This document shows, piece by piece, positions 1-5,019 of a stretch of DNA of 5,019 bases. The DNA is from Chlorobiota bacterium (lineage in GTDB: Bacteria > Bacteroidota > Ignavibacteria > SZUA-365 > JAADGX01). The stretch lies in the NCBI GenBank assembly GCA_013152135.1, contig JAADGX010000278.1, positions 1 through 5,019 on the forward strand, written 5' to 3'. Positions within the stretch are counted from its first letter, which is position 1, and each line of letters opens with the position of its first letter. The notes under the pieces were generated by a model, which was not told where the DNA came from, ran no database searches, and saw only the letters and a list, made by a program, of their open reading frames with translations. The position numbers were made by a program, and so were the translations under genes.

Positions 1-1998
1 CTTGGCCGCCACACCGAAACGGTGCTCCTCGTCGATGACCAGGAGGCCGAGGTTCTTGAACTCGACGTCCCTGCTCAGCATACGGTGTGTTCCGATCACG
101 ATGTCCACCGTGCCCCGGCTCAGTCCGTCCAGGATTTCCCGCGTCCGCTTGGGCGAACGGAAACGCGACAGCGATTCCACCTGGATGGCGTACCGGTGCA
201 GCCTGTCGTTGAACGTGTGGTAGTGCTGTTGCGCGAGAATGGTGGTCGGCACCAGGATTGCGACCTGCTTGCCCGCCATCACCGCCTTGAACGCCGCGCG
301 CACGGCGACCTCCGTCTTGCCGAATCCCACGTCTCCGCAAATGAGGCGGTCCATGGGAACCGGCGATTCCATGTCCACTTTCACTTCGCGCGTAGCCTGC
401 GCCTGGTCGGGCGTGTCCTCGTAGATGAAAGACGCCTCCAGCTCTTTCTGCCACTCGTTGTCGGGTGGGAAGGGAAATCCCCGGGCCAGCTTGCGCTTCG
501 CGTAGAGGGCGATCAGGTCGCGGGCGATGTCTTTCAGGCGCTTCTTGGTGCGCGCTTTCAACCGAGCCCATTCCGCGCTCCCCAGTTTGGAGAGTTTCGG
601 TTCCTTGCCCTCCTGCCCGGAGTACTTGGAGATGCGGTTGATGTAGTTCAGGTTGACGTACAGCATGTCGCCTCCGTCGAAGGCGATCTTGATCGTTTCC
701 TGCTTTCCTCCTCCCACCGAGATGGTCTCGAAGCCCAGGAACTTGCCGACGCCCTTGTCCACGTGGACCACGTAATCGCCCGGCTTGAGCTGGCGCATCT
801 CGCGGAGGGAAAGGCCCTTGAAACCGCGGTGTGTGCGCTTCTGGACGTGCTTCCGGTTGAAGATGTCGTGCTCGGTATAGCAAGCGATCTTCAGGTCCGG
901 GACCATGAAGCCGCGGGAAAAGAGGGCGGTCGTGATCCGGACGCCCGCAAGCTCCGCGTCCGGTTCGTCTTCGCCGAAGAGGAGGTCGCGCATCCGGGTT
1001 GCCTGCGGTTTTGAATCCGCCACGATGGTGAGGCTCCAGCCTTCAGACAGCTTGTTCCGGAGGTCTTCGCGCAGGAACTTCACCGAGCCGTTGAAGGCCG
1101 GCTGCAGCTCCCCGCCAAAATCGATGACGGGACCACCGTCGTGGGGCAGGATCGAATGTTCGAAGACAGGAAAAAGCGAGCGCATTTCTTCCAGCCGTTC
1201 GCGCTCGTCGCTCTCGTCGAGCAACTCTTTGAACCGCGCCGCTTCCTCGATGAACAGGACGGCGTCCGGGTGGAAGAAGTCGGGGACGCGGCCGGCGGTG
1301 GAGTCGCGGTCCTCTTCCTGCAAGTACAGGGCGTCCATGAAGCTTACGCTGCCGAGGTTTCGTATGGAGCGCTGGCTCAGTGCGTCGAACTCGCGGATGG
1401 AATCCACGCTGTCGCCAAAGAACTCGATGCGCACGGGGTTTTCGAAGCCCGCGGGAAAGACGTCCAGTATGCCGCCGCGCACCGCATAGTCGCCCGTGGT
1501 CTCGACGAATTCCTTGCGGTCGTATCCTCCGCGGTCCAGGCGATGAACGAGCCCGGTCATGTCGAGAGAGTCCCCGGTGTTCACCGTGATAGTTCGGTTC
1601 AGGAGCTCGTCCGGGGAAGGAACGTGGGAGAGGAGCATCTCCTGGGGCATGATGACGAGTTTGCCCGGGGAGCCCAGGAGACGGCGCAGGTTTTCCACGT
1701 TTTCCACGAAGGCGCTGTCCAGCGCTTCCAGCGACTTGACCACGTGAGGATGCTCGCTGCCCACGTACACGACGTCTTCTTCGCCGAGGACGCTCGATGC
1801 GTCGGTCCATAATTCCCTCGCCTCGACCGGTGACGCGGCGAGAGCGATGACCTGCCGCTGCGTGTCGCGCAGCAAACGGGCCGCGAACTGGCCCTTCATG
1901 CCGCCAGCCAGTCCTGAAATCAAGACACGGCTTCCTTTTCCGAGGGAGAGTGAGGCTTCGTACTCGGGCCGGTCGAAGATGGTGAGGAAGGATTTCAT
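1..1998 (-). CDS. mfd: Transcription-repair coupling factor Mfd (partial, N-terminal 666 residues)
   Basis: Mfd is an ATP-driven DNA translocase that removes RNA polymerase stalled at lesions and recruits UvrA for nucleotide excision repair. Reading down from ATG 1998 the frame is open to the left edge, giving 666 residues of a family usually about 1,100-1,200 long; the rest of the motor and the C-terminal domain lie outside. Visible in order: a UvrB-like module with a degenerate P-loop (GLAGGMKGQF, about 29-38) and the conserved GDYAVRGGILDVFP (169-182); the RNA-polymerase interaction domain beginning near LKPGDYVVHVDKGVG (404-418); then the RecG-like motor with Walker A GDVGFGKT (555-562), motif Ia LVPTT (near 583), GTHRML (636-641) and Walker B DEEHRFGV (656-663). 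ATG 1998 is the only good start: the frame upstream closes at a stop at 2044-2046 with no other ATG. No Shine-Dalgarno precedes it. It is divergent from pyrF. The identification is very secure. Confidence 0.97.
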   Translation of the reverse strand, partial: MKSFLTIFDRPEYEASLSLGKGSRVLISGLAGGMKGQFAARLLRDTQRQVIALAASPVEARELWTDASSVLGEEDVVYVGSEHPHVVKSLEALDSAFVENVENLRRLLGSPGKLVIMPQEMLLSHVPSPDELLNRTITVNTGDSLDMTGLVHRLDRGGYDRKEFVETTGDYAVRGGILDVFPAGFENPVRIEFFGDSVDSIREFDALSQRSIRNLGSVSFMDALYLQEEDRDSTAGRVPDFFHPDAVLFIEEAARFKELLDESDERERLEEMRSLFPVFEHSILPHDGGPVIDFGGELQPAFNGSVKFLREDLRNKLSEGWSLTIVADSKPQATRMRDLLFGEDEPDAELAGVRITTALFSRGFMVPDLKIACYTEHDIFNRKHVQKRTHRGFKGLSLREMRQLKPGDYVVHVDKGVGKFLGFETISVGGGKQETIKIAFDGGDMLYVNLNYINRISKYSGQEGKEPKLSKLGSAEWARLKARTKKRLKDIARDLIALYAKRKLARGFPFPPDNEWQKELEASFIYEDTPDQAQATREVKVDMESPVPMDRLICGDVGFGKTEVAVRAAFKAVMAGKQVAILVPTTILAQQHYHTFNDRLHRYAIQVESLSRFRSPKRTREILDGLSRGTVDIVIGTHRMLSRDVEFKNLGLLVIDEEHRFGVAAK

Positions 1999-2108
1999 TT
2001 CAGCGCGGGGACGGACGCGGTTTGAGAAAGAACGGCGCAGGCTTTATCATTGTTTATGCAGGGGGAATAGATTACTTTTTAATTTCCATGTATAAGAATA
2101 CCATATCC
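1999..2108. promoter_or_regulatory. Divergent mfd/pyrF intergenic region with AT-rich leader
   Basis: This is the only non-coding gap in the window and must hold the promoters for mfd (leftward) and for the pyrF unit (rightward), unless those are read from farther away. Its mfd-proximal part is GC-rich, while 2045-2108 drops to about 30% G+C against roughly 60% in the genes. Candidate elements are weak: on the plus strand TTGTTT (2050-2055) lies 16 bases before TTACTT (2072-2077), and TATAAG occurs at 2091-2096. On the minus strand TAATCT is the complement of 2069-2074. None matches a consensus closely enough to call a start site. I see no terminator, operator palindrome or riboswitch. The regulatory role is inferred from position and composition. 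Confidence 0.4.
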
Positions 2109-2921
2109 ATGAATTTTACGGAAAAATTACATAACGTCGTCAATAAAAATCAAAGCCTGCTCTGCGTCGGATTGGACATTGCGGTGGAACGCATACCGGC
2201 CCACATCCGCGGGCGGGCGAACCCGGCGCTGGAATTCGCGCGGAATATCGTCGAAGCCACGGCGGACCTGGTGTGCGCGTACAAGTTGAATTTCGCGTTC
2301 TACGAAGCGATGGGCGCCGGAGGTTGGGAGACGCTGCGACAAGTACTGGAGGCCATTCCCGAGGACGTGGTGACCATCGGCGACGCCAAGCGCGGAGACA
2401 TCGGGAACACGTCGGAGATGTACGCACGGGCGATTTTCGAGGACCTCGGCTTCGACGCAGCCACCGCCGCGCCGTTCATGGGCAGGGATTCGGTGCAGCC
2501 GTTCCTCGATCGCAAGGAAAAGTGCACGTTTTTTCTCACTCTGACTTCCAACCCCGGATCGCGTGATTTCCTCTACCTCGACGTGGACGGCAAACCGTTC
2601 TACGCGAAGGTGGCGGAGACCATCATGAGCTGGAACGAGTACGGGAACTGCGGCTTCGTGGTCGGCGCGACCCACCCGGAAGAACTGGCGGGCATCCGGG
2701 CGACGGTCGGCGACTCATCGATACTCGTTCCCGGCATCGGGGCCCAGGGCGGAAGCGTGGAAGCGTCGGTCCGCGCGGGATGCAACGAGCGGGGGGAAGG
2801 GGCGATATTCAACGTCAGCCGGGGCGTCATCTACGCGAGCGACGGAGAGGACTTCGCCGCCGCGGCCCGGAACCGCGCCCTGGAAATCCGCGACGAGATC
2901 AACAAGCACCGGCGAGGATGA
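2109..2921 (+). CDS. pyrF: Orotidine 5'-phosphate decarboxylase, subfamily 2
   Basis: This cytoplasmic enzyme decarboxylates OMP to UMP, the last step of de novo pyrimidine synthesis. From ATG 2109 the protein has 270 residues, normal for subfamily 2, which is longer than the 230-240 residue subfamily 1. Visible marks are LLCVGLD (17-23) with the ribose-contacting Asp23, AYKLNFAFYEAMG (57-69) with Lys59, the catalytic signature DAKRGDIG (92-99) with Asp92, Lys94 and Asp97, then APFMGRDSVQPFL (121-133), LTSNPGS (145-151), VVGATHPEEL (184-193), and the phosphate-binding loops LVPGIGAQGG (206-215) and NVSRGVIYAS (235-244, Arg238). No catalytic residue is missing. The start was chosen because homologous sequence begins here; an in-frame ATG at 2088 and a TTG at 2022 would add 7 or 29 residues of non-conserved sequence. 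None of these has a clear Shine-Dalgarno. The first 16 codons are only about 27% G+C. It heads a unit with larC, whose start overlaps its stop. Confidence 0.96.
   Translation: MNFTEKLHNVVNKNQSLLCVGLDIAVERIPAHIRGRANPALEFARNIVEATADLVCAYKLNFAFYEAMGAGGWETLRQVLEAIPEDVVTIGDAKRGDIGNTSEMYARAIFEDLGFDAATAAPFMGRDSVQPFLDRKEKCTFFLTLTSNPGSRDFLYLDVDGKPFYAKVAETIMSWNEYGNCGFVVGATHPEELAGIRATVGDSSILVPGIGAQGGSVEASVRAGCNERGEGAIFNVSRGVIYASDGEDFAAAARNRALEIRDEINKHRRG
2918..2921 (+). other. ATGA stop-start overlap between pyrF and larC
   Basis: The larC start codon (2918-2920) and the pyrF stop codon TGA (2919-2921) overlap by one-base-shifted reading of ATGA, a classic arrangement for termination-reinitiation. A second ATG follows at once (2921-2923) in the larC frame. 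With only a weak GAGG-like sequence upstream, larC translation probably depends on ribosomes finishing pyrF. The geometry is seen directly; coupling is inferred. Confidence 0.7.
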
Positions 2922-4132
2922 TGAAACGCATCGCCTATTTCGACACGTTTGCCGGAATCAGCGGGGACATGATACTCGCAGCGTTCCTGCACGCGGGCGT
3001 GTCCCTGGAAACACTGACCGCGGAACTGAAAAAACTCGGATTGTCCGGATGGCGTATACACGCGCATGAAATCGCGCAACATGCCATTCACGGTCTGAAG
3101 GTGGACATCGCCATAGAGGAAGCGACCGCGGGAGCGAACGGGGGCGCGGGCCGTCATCATGCTCATGCGAAGCAGCGTACATACGCAGATATCGTGGCGC
3201 TCATCGAGCGATCCGACTTGTCGTCCCGCGTCAAGAATGACGCGTGCGCCGTCTTCGGACGCATCGCCGACGCGGAAGCGAAGATTCACGGTACGACGCC
3301 GGAGAAGGTGCATTTCCACGAAGTTGGCGCCGTGGATTCCATCCTGGATATCGTGGGAGCGGCCGCCTGCCTGGAACTGCTGGACATCGACGAGGTGTAC
3401 ACGTCCGTCGTGCGGGTCGGCAGCGGAGGGACGGTGGACACGCAGCACGGAACGATGCCCGTTCCGGCCCCCGCCACGGTGGAAATCCTCCGCGGCTACC
3501 CGGTGGAACTGACGGGCATCCCGTTCGAGCTTACCACGCCTACGGGGGCGGGCTTTATCGCTGCTCTTTCAAAAGGAGTTTTGCCGGGGGATGAGATCCT
3601 CGATATCCGGGCAATCGGCTACGGCGCCGGGAGCAGGGAACTGCCGGGGCTGCCGAACCTCGTGCGCCTCATGGTTTGTGAAACCCGCGACAGGCGCGAG
3701 GAAGACCGGGTGACGGTGCTCGAAACGAACATCGACGACATGCAGCCCGAGATTTTTCCTTACGTGATCGAGCGACTGCTTGACGCCGGAATGCTCGATG
3801 CGTATGTTACTCCTGTCCTGATGAAAAAGGGGAGGCCGGGACATCTTCTCACCGTGCTGGCGGAACCTGGCCGGGCAGGAAAAGCCCTGGAAATCCTCTA
3901 CGCGGAAACGACGACCACCGGCGTCAGGATGCGCGACGTGCGCAGGGAAAAACTTCCCCGGCGGCAGAAACAAGTAGAAACGGAATTCGGTCCGGTGACG
4001 GCGAAAGTCATCGGGGAAGCGGGAAGCGAGCGACTCGTGCCTGAGTTCGAGGAATGCAGGCGCATAGCCGCCGAGCGTTCGATGCCGCTGCGTGAAGTGT
4101 ACACCAGAATTGAACATGCGATCAATACGTAA
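2918..4132 (+). CDS. larC: LarC, nickel-pincer cofactor biosynthesis nickel-insertion protein
   Basis: LarC is the CTP-dependent nickel cyclometallase that inserts nickel into the pyridinium-dithiocarboxylate nucleotide made by LarB and LarE, giving the nickel-pincer cofactor of LarA-type racemases and epimerases. The protein has 404 residues, full length for the family. Visible marks: N-terminal YFDTFAGISGDM (7-18), a modest histidine cluster RHHAHA (79-84) where many relatives have a longer His run, VHFHEVGAVDSILDIVG (131-147), TTPTGAG (206-212), and in the C-terminal half LETNIDDMQPEIF (268-280), MKKGRPGH (302-309) and ETTTTGVR (330-337). The LarC1 and LarC2 parts are one uninterrupted frame here; in Lactobacillus plantarum they are joined by programmed frameshifting. 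The start is ATG 2918, overlapping the pyrF stop as ATGA; ATG 2921 is an equally possible start, one residue shorter. GCGAGG just upstream is a weak, close ribosome site. No larA, larB or larE is in view. Family assignment is secure; cofactor use in this organism is inferred. Confidence 0.95.
   Translation: MMKRIAYFDTFAGISGDMILAAFLHAGVSLETLTAELKKLGLSGWRIHAHEIAQHAIHGLKVDIAIEEATAGANGGAGRHHAHAKQRTYADIVALIERSDLSSRVKNDACAVFGRIADAEAKIHGTTPEKVHFHEVGAVDSILDIVGAAACLELLDIDEVYTSVVRVGSGGTVDTQHGTMPVPAPATVEILRGYPVELTGIPFELTTPTGAGFIAALSKGVLPGDEILDIRAIGYGAGSRELPGLPNLVRLMVCETRDRREEDRVTVLETNIDDMQPEIFPYVIERLLDAGMLDAYVTPVLMKKGRPGHLLTVLAEPGRAGKALEILYAETTTTGVRMRDVRREKLPRRQKQVETEFGPVTAKVIGEAGSERLVPEFEECRRIAAERSMPLREVYTRIEHAINT
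4116..4132 (+). other. 17-base overlap of larC end and kinase start
   Basis: The kinase ATG (4116-4118) lies in a different frame inside the last codons of larC, whose stop TAA is at 4130-4132. No other in-frame ATG with a signal-like hydrophobic segment is available downstream: the next Met falls at residue 94, after the membrane helix. The overlap therefore follows directly from the best start. It implies co-transcription and probable translational coupling with larC. Confidence 0.65.
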
Positions 4133-5019
4133 CATTGCCATTATCAGCTTTCTTGCCGTGATCCCGGCGGCGCTGGTCTTTGCGCAGGAATTGACGCCGG
4201 AGATCAAGCAAAAAGTCATCGACGAATACTTCCGGACAAGAACGTTATGGGATGTTCTTTCGACTCATTACAACAGCGTCATCTATATTTTTATCGGCCT
4301 GGTGCTGGCCACGATTTGGCTGGTACGGAAGTATATCAAGCACGCCTCCAAGGCGGAAACCCGCCTGCTCAACGCCCTCAGCAAGGACGCGCTCATGATT
4401 TTCGACGCGCGCGGCGATCTCAAGCAACTCAACCGGGCGGCGCGTTTGCTTCTGGGCCTGGACGAATTCGTGTCCATGCAATTCGACTACAAGTACTATT
4501 TCAAGATGGCGCCGTCGCCGGAAATCCAGGACACGTTCGAGGAAATGCTGCGCACACACCACCAGGTGGAGCGCGAGATCGTGTTCAACCAGGGAAAGCT
4601 GTTGCGAACGATCGTGTGCAAGGGGCAGCCCGTGTACCAGGAGTCTCGCAAGCTGGAAGGCTACGTTTTTCTCATCCAGGACATCACACAGGCAATCGAA
4701 AACGACCGGCGCATCAACTGGACGGGCGTCGCCCAGCACGTGGCGCACAAGGCGAAGACACCGCTCTCCACCATCACACTGACGGCGCAGCACCTCGATC
4801 TTCTCGTCCAGGACCTGAAGCTCGACAAGCAGCCGCAGATCAGTAAGTACCTTGATCGCATCGTGGCAGAGTCCAAGAAACTCAACGGCATCGTGCACAG
4901 CCTGACACGGCTCGCGCACCGCGAACAGTACAACTGCCAGCCGTACGATATCAACACGTTGCTGGAAAATATCGCCGATGAATACCGGGCAAAGGCTTCG
5001 AGCAATATCGAGATCATCA
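4116..5019 (+). CDS. Membrane sensor histidine kinase, PAS plus NtrY-like HisKA (partial, 3' end missing)
   Basis: This is the N-terminal part (301 codons, no stop before the edge) of a two-component sensor kinase. Residues 5-23 form a hydrophobic signal or first membrane segment ending in VFA before Gln24, which resembles a signal-peptidase site. About 30 polar residues follow, then a membrane helix at about 54-71 (VIYIFIGLVLATIWLV) with basic residues RKYIKH after it, placing the rest in the cytoplasm. Residues about 82-195 look like a PAS domain (ALMIFDARGDLKQLNRAA at 92-109; GYVFLIQDIT at 182-191). The dimerisation helix carries W202 and the H-box AHKAKTPLST (210-219); the spacing from Trp to His211 matches NtrY kinases (W-x8-H). 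The usual Glu/Asp after the histidine is Lys212, while Lys214, Thr215 and Pro216 are kept. The N, G1 and G2 ATP-binding boxes would lie beyond the window. ATG 4116 overlaps larC by 17 bases with no Shine-Dalgarno. The ligand is unknown. Confidence 0.88.
   Translation, partial: MRSIRNIAIISFLAVIPAALVFAQELTPEIKQKVIDEYFRTRTLWDVLSTHYNSVIYIFIGLVLATIWLVRKYIKHASKAETRLLNALSKDALMIFDARGDLKQLNRAARLLLGLDEFVSMQFDYKYYFKMAPSPEIQDTFEEMLRTHHQVEREIVFNQGKLLRTIVCKGQPVYQESRKLEGYVFLIQDITQAIENDRRINWTGVAQHVAHKAKTPLSTITLTAQHLDLLVQDLKLDKQPQISKYLDRIVAESKKLNGIVHSLTRLAHREQYNCQPYDINTLLENIADEYRAKASSNIEII

Noticed and set aside
22..1014. Long open frame of 330 codons on the plus strand
   Set aside because: It lies antisense to mfd, whose protein has unmistakable helicase motifs. 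The plus-strand translation has no recognisable domain and follows from the high third-position G+C of mfd.
1043..1812. Overlapping open frames of 223-255 codons on both strands
   Set aside because: These are shadow frames of mfd; the minus-strand one is extremely Arg/Pro-rich, typical of an out-of-frame reading of GC-rich coding DNA.
2086..2111. Repeated CCAT units (2086, 2101, 2107) before pyrF as a possible operator
   Set aside because: The units are only four or five bases, unevenly spaced and not palindromic; expected by chance in AT-rich sequence.
2127..2675. Minus-strand open frame of 182 codons opposite pyrF
   Set aside because: It is antisense to the conserved catalytic core of PyrF and shows no domain of its own.
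3570..3593. CAAAA-GGAG-TTTTG hairpin with a Shine-Dalgarno-like loop, followed by ATG at 3591
   Set aside because: It lies inside conserved larC coding sequence. The five-pair stem is A/T only and weak, and the ATG is out of the larC frame and opens no recognisable protein. Most likely chance.
3680..3740. Possible frameshift site between the LarC1 and LarC2 parts
   Set aside because: Lactobacillus plantarum larC needs a programmed frameshift around this part of the protein, but here one frame runs through without a stop or a slippery run.
3569..4219. Minus-strand open frame of 216 codons opposite larC and the kinase start
   Set aside because: It crosses the larC-kinase boundary antisense to two supported genes, and has no motif or ribosome site to support it.
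4245..4919. Minus-strand open frame of 224 codons opposite the kinase
   Set aside because: The plus strand here encodes a coherent membrane helix, PAS and H-box. The minus frame is its shadow.

Overview
The window is densely coded, GC-rich bacterial chromosome. It holds four genes in two divergent transcription units, separated by one AT-rich gap of about 110 bp. Both window ends cut through a gene. No RNA genes, mobile elements, CRISPR arrays, long repeats or phage genes were seen, so this reads as core chromosome rather than an accessory island.

Layout. Positions 1998 down to 1 (minus strand) encode the N-terminal 666 residues of Mfd, the transcription-repair coupling factor; the sequence leaves the window just after the DEEH helicase motif. 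Positions 1999-2108 are the divergent intergenic region. On the plus strand three genes follow with overlapping ends: pyrF (orotidine 5'-phosphate decarboxylase, subfamily 2, 2109-2921), larC (nickel-pincer cofactor nickel-insertion protein, 2918-4132) and a membrane sensor histidine kinase (4116 to the right edge, 301 codons seen). The pyrF stop and larC start share ATGA, and the kinase start lies 17 bases inside the end of larC. The three are therefore probably one co-transcribed, translationally coupled unit.

How they fit together. Mfd works in DNA repair and is unrelated in pathway. PyrF completes UMP synthesis, LarC consumes CTP in building the nickel-pincer nucleotide, and the kinase presumably reports an envelope or cytoplasmic signal to a response regulator not in view. 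A CTP link between pyrF and larC is an inference only. The kinase has one clear oddity: its phospho-acceptor histidine is followed by lysine where nearly all relatives have glutamate or aspartate.

Organism. GC-rich coding sequence, a subfamily 2 PyrF of 270 residues, absent or weak Shine-Dalgarno sequences at all four starts, and an NtrY-like kinase would suit a member of the Fibrobacteres-Chlorobi-Bacteroidetes assemblage or a nearby uncultured phylum. This is a low-confidence guess from sequence character alone. No previously undescribed system can be demonstrated in this window.
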